Shown here one piece after another: positions 15,271-26,428 of a DNA stretch of 32,813 bases. Numbering within the stretch: position 1 is the stretch's first letter; the number at the start of each line of letters is the position of its first letter. Origin of the DNA: JAKZSU01 sp047517485 (GTDB lineage Bacteria; Pseudomonadota; Alphaproteobacteria; UBA7887); the NCBI GenBank assembly GCA_047517485.1, contig JAKZSU010000136.1:1-32813 (forward strand). Direction: 5' to 3'. Made by a program: the position numbers and the translations under genes. The notes below the pieces were generated by a model. It was not told the DNA's origin. It saw only the letters and a list, made by a program, of their open reading frames with translations, and did no database searches.

Positions 15271-17988
15271 TCAGGTCTCCTCGGCGCCAAGTGCTATCAA
15301 ACGGTAGAGAAGATCAAGCGCCGCGCGGGGAGTCAGCTCATCGACATTGATATCCGCCAAGGCCGCGAGCACCGGCGACGGCGGCGGCGCCTTGGGCGTC
15401 GGGCGGGCGCGAGCGAACAGCGGCAAGTCTTCGCTGAGGCGTGCCGCGGCGGAGCTACTTTCGTCGCTCTCCAAGGTCTCTAGAACCGTCTCGGCGCGGG
15501 CGATCACCGCGTCCGGTAAGCCCGCCAGGCGGGCGACATGGATGCCGTACGATCGGTCCGCCGCGCCCGGTCCGACCTCATAGAGAAACACCACTTCGTT
15601 CTCCCATTCGCGCACCCGCATGGTGTGACAGCTCAAACCGTCGAGCCGTTCGGCGAGATTGGTCAGTTCGTGATAATGGGTCGCGAACAGGGCGCGGCAA
15701 CGATTGACGTCGTGCAAATGTTCGATCGTCGCCCAGGCGATCGACAGCCCGTCATAGGTCGCGGTACCGCGGCCGATTTCGTCGAGGATGACCAGCGCGC
15801 GGCAGCCGGCCTGATTGAGGATGGCGGCGGTCTCGACCATTTCGACCATGAAGGTCGAGCGCCCGCGGGCGAGGTCGTCGGCGGCGCCGACGCGGCTGAA
15901 CAGGCGGTCGACGACGCCGATATGGGCGGCGCGCGCCGGCACATAAGCGCCCGCCTGGGCGAGCACCGCGATCAACGCGTTCTGGCGCAGAAACGTGCTC
16001 TTGCCGGCCATGTTGGGGCCGGTGAGCAGCCACAATCGTCCACTGGTTTCGAGATCGCAATCATTGCCGACGAAGGGGCCGGCATCGGCGGCGGCCATGG
16101 TTTCGACGACGGGATGACGGCCACGCTCGACCCTGAACGCGAGGCTGTCGTCAATGCGTGGTCGGCAGTAGTCGCGCTCGACCGCCAGCGCCGCCAGTGC
16201 GGCGGCGACATCGATCGCGGCGCCGGCCTTCGCGGCGCGGCCGATCTCGTCCTCTCGGGCCGCCACCTCGCCGACCAGATCATCGAACAGCTCGAGCTCG
16301 AGGGCGAGGGCGCGATCGGCCGCGCGGGCGATTTTGTCCTCGAGCTCGCCCAACTCCACGGTGCCGAAACGCACCGCGCTGGCCAGGGTCTGGCGATGGA
16401 TGAAAGTGTCGTGGCCGAGCAGCTTGTCGCCGTGGTTGTGCGACACCTCGACAAAATAGCCGAGCACATTGTTGTGCTTCACCTTGAGCCCGGATATTGC
16501 GGTCTCGTCGCGATAGCGAAGCTGCAGGGCAGCGACCAGGCGCCGGCTTTCGTCGCGCAACACGCGCAGTTGATCGAGCGGCTCGGCATAGCCTTGGGCG
16601 ATAAATCCGCCGTCGCGCGCGAGCAGCGGCAAATCGGCGCCGAGCGCGCGGGTCAGGCGGTCGATCAGCACCCCATGTTCGCCGAGCCCGTCGGATGCGG
16701 CGTCGAGATCCTCGGCGAGCGGCACGAGGCCGGATTTTCGCGCACCGGCAAGCAGGCCCGCGAGCCGTCCGGCACGCTCCAGACCATCACCGACGGCGGC
16801 GAGGTCGCGCGGGCCGCCGCGCTTGAGGCTCAACCGACTCAAGGCGCGTTCGACGTCGGGCGCGCCGGCCAGCACCGCCCGCGTCGCGTCGCGGAATTTG
16901 GCATCGGCGACAAAGGCCTCGACCATGTCGTGGCGCCGCGCGATGGCGACCGGATCGGTCAACGGCGCGCACACCCGCGCGCTCAACAGACGCGCGCCGG
17001 CCCCGGTCAGGGTGCGATCGATGATCCCGAGCAGCGAGCCCTTGCGCCCGCCGTCGCTCGCCTGGACAAGTTCGAGATTGCGCCGGGTCGCGGCGTCGAT
17101 CGCCATCACCGCGTCGTGCTCCTGCCGGCGTGGCGCGGCGAGCCTTGGCAGGGCGCCTTTCTGGGTCAGCTCGACATAATCGACCAGCGCCCCGGCGGCG
17201 GCGACCTCGGCCCGGTCGAATGTGCCGAAGCCATCGAGCGAGGCGACGCCATAGGCCTCTTTCAAGCGCCGCTCCGCGGCCGCGGAGTCAAAGCGCGCCG
17301 CGGGCAGCGGACTGATCGCGGGCCGCCATTCGGCGAACAGATCGAACAGGTCGGGCGCTTCCAACACGCGGTCGGCGACCAAAAGCTCGCCGGGGGCCAC
17401 TTGCGCCATCAGACTGGCGATGCCGGGGAGCGTCGGCGCCGCGACGGTGAAGTCGCCGGTCGAAATATCGAGCCAGGCGAGACCGTAGCGCCCGCCGACC
17501 CGCGCCAGCGCGGCAAGATGATTATGGGCGCGCGCATCGAGCAGCGAGTCCTCGGTCAGCGTTCCCGGGGTGATTACCCGGACGACGTCGCGCGCGACCA
17601 GGGATTTGGCGCCACGCTTGCGCGCCGCAGCCGGATCCTCGGTCTGTTCGCAGATCGCCACCTTAAAGCCATGACGAATCAGCCGCTCGAGATAGCTTTC
17701 GTGGCTGTGCACCGGCACGCCGCACATCGGGATATCGGCGCCCTGGTGCTTGCCGCGCTTGGTCAGGGTGATGTCGAGCGCCGCGGACGCCGCCACCGCA
17801 TCGTCAAAGAACAGCTCGTAGAAGTCGCCCATGCGATAGAACAGCAACAGGTCGGGATGCGCCGCCTTGATCGCCATGTACTGCGCCATCATCGGCGTCG
17901 GAGCCTGAGGCTTCGCGGGTTCGGCCTGACCGGCCTTGGGGGGCTTTGCGTTCTCGCCGTCCATGGTCCCTGTTTTTCCGGTCGCCAC
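15271..17988 (-). CDS. mutS: DNA mismatch repair protein MutS
   Basis: A 905-residue mismatch-recognition ATPase. The mismatch-reading Phe-x-Glu motif is Phe56-Tyr57-Glu58 in YRMGDFYELFF. Domains II-IV follow, then the ABC-type ATPase with Walker A TGPNMAGKST at about 656-665 and Walker B/signature DEIGRGTATYDG near 733-745. The C-terminal tail has the short helical dimer/tetramer region (LTPRAALDLLYRLIAL). Start is GTG 17988 with a weak AGGT upstream; an internal ATG at 17964 is an alternative that would shorten a poorly conserved Ala/Pro-rich leader. It is the first gene of the mutS-glnD-murJ transcript and diverges from maeB across 79 bases. Confidence 0.97.
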   Translation of the reverse strand: MATGKTGTMDGENAKPPKAGQAEPAKPQAPTPMMAQYMAIKAAHPDLLLFYRMGDFYELFFDDAVAASAALDITLTKRGKHQGADIPMCGVPVHSHESYLERLIRHGFKVAICEQTEDPAAARKRGAKSLVARDVVRVITPGTLTEDSLLDARAHNHLAALARVGGRYGLAWLDISTGDFTVAAPTLPGIASLMAQVAPGELLVADRVLEAPDLFDLFAEWRPAISPLPAARFDSAAAERRLKEAYGVASLDGFGTFDRAEVAAAGALVDYVELTQKGALPRLAAPRRQEHDAVMAIDAATRRNLELVQASDGGRKGSLLGIIDRTLTGAGARLLSARVCAPLTDPVAIARRHDMVEAFVADAKFRDATRAVLAGAPDVERALSRLSLKRGGPRDLAAVGDGLERAGRLAGLLAGARKSGLVPLAEDLDAASDGLGEHGVLIDRLTRALGADLPLLARDGGFIAQGYAEPLDQLRVLRDESRRLVAALQLRYRDETAISGLKVKHNNVLGYFVEVSHNHGDKLLGHDTFIHRQTLASAVRFGTVELGELEDKIARAADRALALELELFDDLVGEVAAREDEIGRAAKAGAAIDVAAALAALAVERDYCRPRIDDSLAFRVERGRHPVVETMAAADAGPFVGNDCDLETSGRLWLLTGPNMAGKSTFLRQNALIAVLAQAGAYVPARAAHIGVVDRLFSRVGAADDLARGRSTFMVEMVETAAILNQAGCRALVILDEIGRGTATYDGLSIAWATIEHLHDVNRCRALFATHYHELTNLAERLDGLSCHTMRVREWENEVVFLYEVGPGAADRSYGIHVARLAGLPDAVIARAETVLETLESDESSSAAARLSEDLPLFARARPTPKAPPPSPVLAALADINVDELTPRAALDLLYRLIALGAEET

Positions 17989-18024
17989 CGCGCTTTACCT
18001 CGTGGCGACGGGACTCTAGATTGG

Positions 18025-18052
18025 TTGATTCCAATTTAACAGCGTCGATAAC
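18025..18052 (+). promoter_or_regulatory. Possible sigma-70-type promoter of maeB
   Basis: In the 79-base gap between the divergent mutS and maeB genes, TTGATT (18025-18030) and GATAAC (18047-18052) are 16 bases apart, a fair match to -35 and -10 boxes. A short ATTGG/CCAAT inverted repeat overlaps the -35 box and might be an operator. The match is modest and was judged by eye. Confidence 0.3.
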
Positions 18053-18067
18053 CGACCGGATCCTGTA

Positions 18068-20407
18068 ATGCCACAGCCTAGTGCGACGTATCACGCCTCC
18101 GATGAAGAGGCGCTGGCTTTTCATACCAACGGCAAACCCGGCAAGCTGGAGATCCAGGCCACCAAGCCGTTGACCACCGCGCGCGATCTGTCGCTCGCCT
18201 ATTCGCCCGGGGTGGCGGTCCCGTGCGTGGCGATCCAGGAAGATCCAGCGGTATCCTACGATTATACCTCGCGCGCCAACATGGTGGCGGTGATTTCCAA
18301 CGGCACCGCGGTGCTCGGCTTGGGCAATCTCGGCGCCTTGGCGTCGAAGCCGGTGATGGAAGGCAAGGCGGTGCTGTTCAAACGGTTCGCCGACATCGAC
18401 AGCATCGACCTCGAGGTCGATACCGAGGACGTCGACGAATTCGTCGATTGCGTGCGCTTTCTGGGCAAAACCTGGGGTGGCATCAATCTCGAGGACATCA
18501 AGGCGCCGGATTGCTTCATCATCGAGCAGCGGCTGCGCGAATGCATGGAAATTCCGGTGTTCCATGACGACCAACACGGCACCGCGATTATCGCCGCCGC
18601 CGGGCTGGTCAACGCGCTTCACCTCACGGGACGCAAACTGCAGGAAACCAAGCTGGTGATCAACGGCGCCGGCTCCGCCGGGATCGCCTGTGTCGAGCTG
18701 CTGAAAAGCATGGGCATGCCGAACCAGAACGCCATTCTGTGCGACACCCGCGGGGTCATCTACAAAGGCCGCGAGGCGGGGATGAACCAGTGGAAGTCGG
18801 CGCACGCGGTCGATACGCCGCTGCGCACGTTGGCCGAGGCGATCGACGGCGCGGACGCGTTTTTCGGCCTGTCGGTGAAAGGCGCGATGACCCCGGACAT
18901 GGTGCGCGCGATGGCCGACAAGCCGATCATCTTCGCGATGGCCAACCCGGATACGGAGATTACCCCGGAGGCCGTCGCCGAAATTCGCGACGATGCGATC
19001 ATGGCAACCGGCCGGTCGGACTATCCCAACCAGGTTAATAATGTTCTCGGCTTTCCCTATATTTTCCGTGGCGCCTGCGACGTGCGGGCGACGACGATCA
19101 ACGAGGAGATGAAGATCGCCGCGGTCCACGCCCTGGCCGAGCTCGCGCGCGAGGACGTGTCCGACGAGGTCGCGGCGGCCTATGCCACCCAAAGTCTGCA
19201 CTATAGCGCCGACTACATCATTCCGACGCCGTTCGATCCGCGGCTGATCGTCTCGGTGCCGATGGCTGTCGCCAAGGCGGCGATCGACAGTGGGGTGGCG
19301 CAAAAACCGATCGAGGATTTCGACGAGTATGCCCGCCAATTGGAGGCGCGGCTCAATCCCACCGCATCGAGCATGCACCTGCTGCAAATGCGGGTCCAAG
19401 CCAACCCGCAGCGCATGGTGTCCGCCGAGGGCGAGGAAGAACACGTCATTCGCGCGGCGCTGCAATGGCATACCAACGGGTTCGGCACGGCGATCCTGAT
19501 CGGCCGCGAAAAGCGTGTCGAGGAAGCGATGAAACGCAGCGGTCTGCGCAAACCCGATGGCATCGTGATTCACAATGCGCGGCTCAGCCGCGACAACGAA
19601 CACTATGCCGACTTCCTCTATTCGCGGCTGCAGCGCAAAGGCTTCCTGCATCGCGATTGCCAGCGCATGGTGAACCAGGACCGCAACGTCTTCAGCGCCT
19701 GCATGGTGGCGCACGGTCACGCCGACGCGATGATCACCGGTCGGACCCGGAGCTATTACGTGTCGCTGGAAGACGTGTCGCGGGTGCTCGATCCCAATCC
19801 CGGCGAACTCACTTTCGGCCTGTCGATCGCGGTGATGCGCGAACGCACGGTGTTCATCGCCGATTCCACGGTTCATGTGTTGCCGACCCCGGAGGAACTC
19901 GCCGACATCGCCTGCCAGACCGCGGCGAAAGCGCGCGATATGGGGCACGAGCCGCGGGTCGCCATGTTGTCGTTCTCCAACTTCGGCAATCCACCGCGCG
20001 AAAAAGCGATGCGGGTCCGCCAGGCGGTCGATGTGCTCGATTCCCGCGCCGTCGATTTCGAATATGACGGCGAGCTCGCCGCCGACGTCGCGTTGAACGA
20101 AAACCTGCGCGAGCTGTATCCGTTCTGCCGCCTGTCGGGACCGGCCAACGTGCTGATAATGCCGGCGTTGCACAGCGCCAATATCGCCACCAAGCTGCTC
20201 CAGGAACTCGGCGGCGGCACCCTGCTCGGGCCGGTGTTGATGGGCCTCGAGAAGCCGGTGCAGATCGTCCAGATGGGCGCGTCGGTTTCGGATCTGGTGA
20301 ACATGGCGACTTTCGCCGCGCACGATGCGATTCAGAATCAAACCGGGCAGCTCTTCGCGGGCCTGGCGCCGGCTCCAGCGATGTCGGCGGCCCGCAAATC
20401 CGGTTAA
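18068..20407 (+). CDS. maeB: NADP-dependent malic enzyme with phosphotransacetylase-like C-terminal domain
   Basis: A 779-residue MaeB-type malic enzyme, which decarboxylates malate to pyruvate with reduction of NADP. The N-terminal catalytic part (about 1-430) has the family stretches LAYSPGVAVPC, GLGNLGALASKPVMEGKAVLFK, FHDDQHGTAII and the nucleotide-binding GAGSAG. The C-terminal 330 residues form the PTA_PTB-like domain, which in this family is regulatory (acetyl-CoA binding) rather than a working transacetylase. Length is slightly above the usual 750-770. Start is ATG 18068 with only a weak ribosome site. phoR follows after nine bases, so some phoR expression may come from this gene's promoter. 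Confidence 0.95.
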   Translation: MPQPSATYHASDEEALAFHTNGKPGKLEIQATKPLTTARDLSLAYSPGVAVPCVAIQEDPAVSYDYTSRANMVAVISNGTAVLGLGNLGALASKPVMEGKAVLFKRFADIDSIDLEVDTEDVDEFVDCVRFLGKTWGGINLEDIKAPDCFIIEQRLRECMEIPVFHDDQHGTAIIAAAGLVNALHLTGRKLQETKLVINGAGSAGIACVELLKSMGMPNQNAILCDTRGVIYKGREAGMNQWKSAHAVDTPLRTLAEAIDGADAFFGLSVKGAMTPDMVRAMADKPIIFAMANPDTEITPEAVAEIRDDAIMATGRSDYPNQVNNVLGFPYIFRGACDVRATTINEEMKIAAVHALAELAREDVSDEVAAAYATQSLHYSADYIIPTPFDPRLIVSVPMAVAKAAIDSGVAQKPIEDFDEYARQLEARLNPTASSMHLLQMRVQANPQRMVSAEGEEEHVIRAALQWHTNGFGTAILIGREKRVEEAMKRSGLRKPDGIVIHNARLSRDNEHYADFLYSRLQRKGFLHRDCQRMVNQDRNVFSACMVAHGHADAMITGRTRSYYVSLEDVSRVLDPNPGELTFGLSIAVMRERTVFIADSTVHVLPTPEELADIACQTAAKARDMGHEPRVAMLSFSNFGNPPREKAMRVRQAVDVLDSRAVDFEYDGELAADVALNENLRELYPFCRLSGPANVLIMPALHSANIATKLLQELGGGTLLGPVLMGLEKPVQIVQMGASVSDLVNMATFAAHDAIQNQTGQLFAGLAPAPAMSAARKSG

Positions 20408-20416
20408 GACGGAGGC

Positions 20417-21796
20417 ATGGCCACCCGCGTTCTGCGCGCCGCGGCTTGGTTTTCGCTGCCGAGCGCGGCGGCGTTCGCCGCGCTGACGCTGTTCGGCCCG
20501 CTGTCGCTGACCACCGCGGTGATCGCGTGGGGCGCGGTGGTCGCGCTCAGCATTCCCCTGGTGCGGCCGATTGCCGACGGGGTCGCGACGCTGACCGACT
20601 TTGTCCATCGCGAGGCCGCCGGGGACCGGCCGGAAAGGTCTGGGTTGGGCGCGGCGCTCACCCAGGCGGTCCGCGTGCTCGGTCGCGAGTGGCGCCAACG
20701 CGGCGCCGAGCTCGAGGACGCGCTCGCCGCTAACGAGGCGATCCTGCAATCGCTGCCCGAGCCCCTGCTGCTGCTCGATGAGGCGCATGTGGTGACCTTC
20801 GCCAACGCAGCGGCGCGCGCGGTCTTGGGGTTGAAGCCGGTGGGCAAGGACTTGGTTGCGGTGCTCCGCGCCCCGGCGGTGCTCGGCGCGCTCGAGGCGG
20901 CCGCCGCCGGGGAGGACCCACCCGAGGTGACGGTCGAGTTGAGCGGTGAGACACCGCGCACTTTCGCGGCGCGGTTCCAGGCGCTCGATCGCACCGAGTC
21001 GAGCGGCGGCACAACGGTGCTGGTGCTCCACGATATTTCGGAAATGTGGCGCACCGAGCGCCTGCGCGCGGATTTCGTCGCCAACGCGAGTCACGAGATC
21101 CGCACCCCGCTGTCGACCCTGGTCGGCGCGGTCGAGACCATGCAGGGCCCGGCGCGCGACGACCCCGAGGCGCGCCATAAATTTCTGGCGATGATGCAGG
21201 ACCAGGCGGGACGGATCAAAAGCCTGGTCGACGATCTGCTCAGCCTGTCGCGTATCGAGCGTTCGGAACATGACGCGCCGAGCGCCACGGTCGAGCTGGC
21301 AAACGTGCTCGAACTCGCGCGCGGGTCTCTCGATTGGAAAGCCGAAGAACGCAGTGTATCAGTGGATCTCGATATTCCGGCGGACGACATCGCGGTGATC
21401 GGCGATCCGGACGATCTGCGGCAATTGTTCGAGAATCTTATCGACAACGCGATCAAATATGGCCGCGGCGATGGCACGGTGTCGATCGGTGTCCGCGCGG
21501 TCGCGGCCGATACATTGGTCGACGGCTGGCGCGCGCGAGGGCCCGCGGTCGCGGTCGCGGTGCGCGACAACGGCCCCGGAATCCCGCTCGAACACCTGCC
21601 GCGCCTGACCGAACGGTTCTATCGCGTCGACAAGGCGCGATCGCGGCGAATGGGCGGCACTGGTCTTGGTCTCGCCATCGTCAAGCATCTGGTCAGCCGC
21701 CATCGCGGCACCATGACCATCGAAAGCGAGCCCGGACGGGGGAGCTGCTTCACCGTCTTTCTCAATCGCGCGGGGAACGGCGACGGCGGCGGCTGA
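20417..21796 (+). CDS. phoR: Phosphate regulon sensor histidine kinase PhoR
   Basis: A 459-residue membrane histidine kinase that phosphorylates PhoB when phosphate is scarce. Two N-terminal helices (about 11-30 and 34-55) form a short hairpin with almost no periplasmic loop, as in PhoR. A PAS-type domain follows (about 110-205), then the dimerisation box FVANASHEIRTPLSTLVG with the phosphorylated His226, and the ATPase domain with NLIDNAIKYG, DNGPGIP and GTGLGLAIVKH. Start is ATG 20417 behind GGAGG, nine bases after maeB. It stands directly upstream of pstS, consistent with control through the Pst transporter and PhoU. Confidence 0.93.
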   Translation: MATRVLRAAAWFSLPSAAAFAALTLFGPLSLTTAVIAWGAVVALSIPLVRPIADGVATLTDFVHREAAGDRPERSGLGAALTQAVRVLGREWRQRGAELEDALAANEAILQSLPEPLLLLDEAHVVTFANAAARAVLGLKPVGKDLVAVLRAPAVLGALEAAAAGEDPPEVTVELSGETPRTFAARFQALDRTESSGGTTVLVLHDISEMWRTERLRADFVANASHEIRTPLSTLVGAVETMQGPARDDPEARHKFLAMMQDQAGRIKSLVDDLLSLSRIERSEHDAPSATVELANVLELARGSLDWKAEERSVSVDLDIPADDIAVIGDPDDLRQLFENLIDNAIKYGRGDGTVSIGVRAVAADTLVDGWRARGPAVAVAVRDNGPGIPLEHLPRLTERFYRVDKARSRRMGGTGLGLAIVKHLVSRHRGTMTIESEPGRGSCFTVFLNRAGNGDGGG

Positions 21797-21803
21797 AACA
21801 AAA

Positions 21804-21821
21804 ATGTCACGCCGCTGTCAT
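21804..21821 (+). promoter_or_regulatory. Pho box (PhoB-binding site) upstream of pstS
   Basis: ATGTCAC and CTGTCAT are two 7-base half-sites separated by four bases, an 11-base period that fits the PhoB consensus of tandem CTGTCAT repeats; the second half-site is a perfect match. TATAAG follows immediately and may be part of a -10 box, though a gap of about ten bases would be more typical. The site lies 57 bases before the pstS start codon and just after the phoR stop, so phosphate starvation should induce the pst-phoU-phoB genes from here. Confidence 0.8.
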
Positions 21822-21878
21822 ATAAGGTACAGCTGCGAAGCGTAAGGAGTGGACGGTCGAAACTAGGAGACCGTTCAA

Positions 21879-22916
21879 GTGACACCCAGGATAATTGCGA
21901 TTGCCGCGATCGCGGGTGTTGCAATGGCCACCGCCGCCGAAGCGCGCAACCAGATTCGCATTGTCGGATCGTCGACGGTGTTTCCATTCTCGACCACGGT
22001 CGCCGAGCAGTTCGGCAAGACCAGCGATTTCAAGACCCCGGTGGTCGAGAGCACCGGAACCGGCGGCGGCTTCAAACTGTTTTGCGCCGGGCTGGGGACC
22101 GAGCACCCGGACATGACCAACGCGTCGCGCCGGATCAAGGCGTCCGAGCTCAAACGCTGCGCCAAACACGGTGTCGTCGACATCACCGAAATCAAGGTCG
22201 GCTTCGATGGTATCGTGATCGCCAATTCGAAGGCCGCGGCGCCGCTTACCATCACCTTGCGACAAATCTATCTGGCGCTCGCCATGCACGTGCCGGGGGA
22301 TGCCGATGGCGGCGCGCTGATCGCCAACCCGCATCGCAAATGGAGCGACATCGATCGGGCCCTGCCCGACATCGCGATCGAGGTTCTCGGCCCGCCGCCG
22401 ACCTCGGGTACCCGCGACGCGTTCGCCGAGCTCGTCCTCGAAGGCGGCTGCAGGACGTATCCCGGCATCAAGGCAATGCAGAAGATCGACAGGAACCGCT
22501 ACCAGGCGGTGTGCCACGCGACCCGCGAAGACGGCGCCTATGTCGAAGCCGGCGAGAACGATGTCCTTATCGTCCAGAAGCTGGTCGCCAACCCGAACGC
22601 GTTCGGGATTTTCGGCTATAGCTTTCTCGACCAGAATACCGACCGCATCCAGGGCAGTGCGATCAACCGGATCGCGCCGACATTCGAGACCATCTCGGAC
22701 GCCTCGTACCCTATTTCGCGGCCGCTCTATTTCTACGTCAAGGACGCGCATGTCGGGGTCATCCCGGGCATGGTCGAATTCGTCGCCGAATTCGCCGACG
22801 ACCGGGCCTGGGGGCCGGAGGGCTATCTCGCCGACAAGGGCCTGATCCCGCTGCCCGATGCCGAGCGCGCCCGCGAACGCCAACGGGCGATCAAATTGGC
22901 GCCGTTGGCGATGTAG
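21879..22916 (+). CDS. pstS: Phosphate ABC transporter, periplasmic substrate-binding protein PstS
   Basis: A 345-residue periplasmic phosphate receptor. Start is GTG 21879, nine bases after AGGAG. The signal peptide ends at about AEA22. The mature part opens with IRIVGSSTVFPF, a PstS phosphate-binding stretch, followed by ESTGTGGGFKLFCAG and the second anion-binding motif TSGTRDAF near residue 173. It is the first gene behind the Pho box and is followed by pstC after 17 bases. It belongs to the alphaproteobacterial PstS type rather than the E. coli type, judged by length and the conserved ADKGLIPLP ending. Confidence 0.94.
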   Translation: MTPRIIAIAAIAGVAMATAAEARNQIRIVGSSTVFPFSTTVAEQFGKTSDFKTPVVESTGTGGGFKLFCAGLGTEHPDMTNASRRIKASELKRCAKHGVVDITEIKVGFDGIVIANSKAAAPLTITLRQIYLALAMHVPGDADGGALIANPHRKWSDIDRALPDIAIEVLGPPPTSGTRDAFAELVLEGGCRTYPGIKAMQKIDRNRYQAVCHATREDGAYVEAGENDVLIVQKLVANPNAFGIFGYSFLDQNTDRIQGSAINRIAPTFETISDASYPISRPLYFYVKDAHVGVIPGMVEFVAEFADDRAWGPEGYLADKGLIPLPDAERARERQRAIKLAPLAM

Positions 22917-22933
22917 GCGAGGGCAAAACGCGG

Positions 22934-24314
<1,381 letters not shown>

Positions 24315-24322
<8 letters not shown>

Positions 24323-25598
24323 CCGGCCGCGACCGATCGCCGATCCGGCGCGGCTCCGGCGACGACACGCGGCGGAGCGGCGGTTCCGTCGCTATGGCGT
24401 GGCCGCCGTCGCCATCGCGGTGGGCGCGCTGATGCTGCTGTTGGCCACCATCGTGGTCAAGGGGCACGGCGCCTTCCTGCAGACCCGGATCCTCGTCGAG
24501 GTCTATTTCGACGCCGGCGAAATCGATCCCGGCGGCGCCCGCGATGCGGCGAATCTGAAGCGTGGTAACTACGCCGTGTTGGCAAAACGGGCGCTTTACC
24601 AGCTGTTCCCCGAAGTCTCCGAGCGCCGCGAAAGGCGGTCGCTGGCACGCCTGCTGAGCACCGGCAACGATCTGGTGTTGCGCGCCATGGTGCAAGACGA
24701 TCCGGATCTGATCGGGTCCCGGCAAGCGGTGTGGCTGATCGCCTCGGATGATGTCGATATGCTGGTAAAAGGCCATGTGTCGCGCGATCTGAGCGAAGGC
24801 AACCGCCCGCTCGACGACGCGCAGCTCGGCTGGTTCGACGCGCTGGTGGCGGATCACCGGGTCGAGCAAGAGTTCAACACCATGTTCTTGAGCCGAGGCG
24901 ATTCGCGCGAGCCCGAATTGGCCGGAGTCTGGGGCGCCGCCGCCGGATCGGCGTGGGCGATCCTGATCTGCATCCTGGTCAGCGTGCCGCTGGGGGTGAT
25001 GGCGGCGGTCTATCTCGAGGAATTCGCGCCGCAAAACCGCTGGACCGATCTGATCGAGGTCAACATCAACAATCTGGCGGCGGTGCCCTCGATCGTCTTC
25101 GGGTTGCTCGGATTGGCGGTATTCCTCAACTTTTTCGGCCTGCCGCGCTCGGCGCCGCTGGTCGGCGGGCTGGTCCTGGCCTTGATGACCCTGCCCACCA
25201 TCATCATTTCGGCGCGCGCCGCCCTGCTGAGCGTTCCGCCGTCGATCCGCGACGCCGCGCTCGCTGTCGGCGCCTCGCGGGTCCAGGTGGTGCTCCATCA
25301 TGTGCTGCCGCAAGCGATGCCCGGGATGATGACCGGCACCATCATCGGCATGGCGCGCGCACTGGGCGAGACCGCGCCGTTGCTGATGATCGGCATGGTC
25401 GCGTTTATCGTCGACGTACCCACCGGACCGCTGGACCCGGCGACCGCGTTGCCGGTACAAATCTATCTCTGGGCGGACAGTCCCGAACGCGCGTTTGTCG
25501 AGAAAACCTCGGCCGCGATCATGGTGTTGTTGGGGTTCCTGATTCTGATGAACACGGTGGCGGTGGGGCTGCGAACGCGATTTGAAGGGCGGCGGTAG
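24315..25598 (+). CDS. pstA: Phosphate ABC transporter permease PstA
   Basis: A 427-residue partner permease of PstC. A first helix at about 34-56 is followed by a long periplasmic segment (about 60-205, DUF3333-like) absent from E. coli PstA, then five or so helices of the standard permease domain with the EAA loop DAALAVGASRVQVVLHHVLPQAMPG near 311-335. Start is ATG 24315, overlapping the pstC stop by eight bases, and pstB starts two bases after its stop. The large periplasmic segments on both permeases may contact PstS or sense state; that is inference. Confidence 0.93.
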
Positions 25599-25600
25599 AC

Positions 25601-26407
25601 GTGGCACTGGCGGCGGAAATCTTGGCGGGGGCAGACCCGGCGGCGGTCGAGAAACCCAAGATCGCGGCCCGCGCGGTCAACGTCTATTACGCCGAGAAGC
25701 AGGCGATACGCGATGTCGATATCGATATCGCCGGCAACATCGTAACCGCGTTCATCGGCCCGTCCGGCTGCGGCAAGACGACGTTTCTGCGCTGCCTCAA
25801 CCGGATGAACGACACCATCGATAGCTGCCGCGTCGACGGCAATATTCGTATCGACGGCGAGGACATCTACCACCGCGCGGTCGACGTGGTGCATTTGCGC
25901 ACCCGCGTCGGCATGGTGTTTCAAAAGCCCAATCCGTTCGCCAAATCGATCTACGAGAATGTCGCCTATGGCCCGCGGATCCACGGCTTGGCCGCGAGCG
26001 GTCCGGCGCTCGACGAAATCGTCGAGGACAGTCTGGTGCGCGCCGGTCTGTGGGACGAGATGAAAGACCAGTTGGACCAACCGGGAACCAGCATCTCGGG
26101 CGGCCAGCAACAACGCCTGTGTATCGCCCGCGCCATCGCGATCAGCCCGGAGGTGATCCTGATGGACGAGCCGTGCTCGGCGCTCGATCCCATCGCCACC
26201 GCGAGGATCGAGGGGCTGATAGACGAATTGCGGGCGCGCTACACCATCGTTATCGTCACCCACAATATGCAGCAGGCCGCGCGTGTGTCACAAAATACCG
26301 CGTTCTTCCATCTCGGCGAACTGGTCGAGTACGACGACACGGAAAAGATTTTTACCAATCCGTCGGAGGGGCGGACCCAGGACTATATAACCGGCCGCTT
26401 CGGTTGA
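25601..26407 (+). CDS. pstB: Phosphate ABC transporter ATP-binding protein PstB
   Basis: A 268-residue cytoplasmic ATPase driving phosphate uptake. Walker A is GPSGCGKTTFLRC, the Q-loop region is MVFQKPNPF, the ABC signature is ISGGQQQRLCIARAIA (the usual PstB variant), Walker B is VILMDEPCSALDP and the switch His is in VTHNMQQA. Length is normal. The GTG start at 25601 lies two bases after pstA. All catalytic residues are present. Confidence 0.97.
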   Translation: MALAAEILAGADPAAVEKPKIAARAVNVYYAEKQAIRDVDIDIAGNIVTAFIGPSGCGKTTFLRCLNRMNDTIDSCRVDGNIRIDGEDIYHRAVDVVHLRTRVGMVFQKPNPFAKSIYENVAYGPRIHGLAASGPALDEIVEDSLVRAGLWDEMKDQLDQPGTSISGGQQQRLCIARAIAISPEVILMDEPCSALDPIATARIEGLIDELRARYTIVIVTHNMQQAARVSQNTAFFHLGELVEYDDTEKIFTNPSEGRTQDYITGRFG

Positions 26408-26428
26408 GCATACCAAGGGACACGCAGG

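Noticed and set aside
15538..18039. An 833-codon plus-strand frame opposite mutS
   Set aside because: Antisense shadow of mutS; composition is low-complexity and mutS has every catalytic motif.
17804..21271. An 1155-codon open frame on the minus strand opposite maeB and phoR
   Set aside because: Its product is Arg/His/Gly-rich without family features, while maeB and phoR on the other strand are complete and convincing. Long antisense frames are expected at this GC content.
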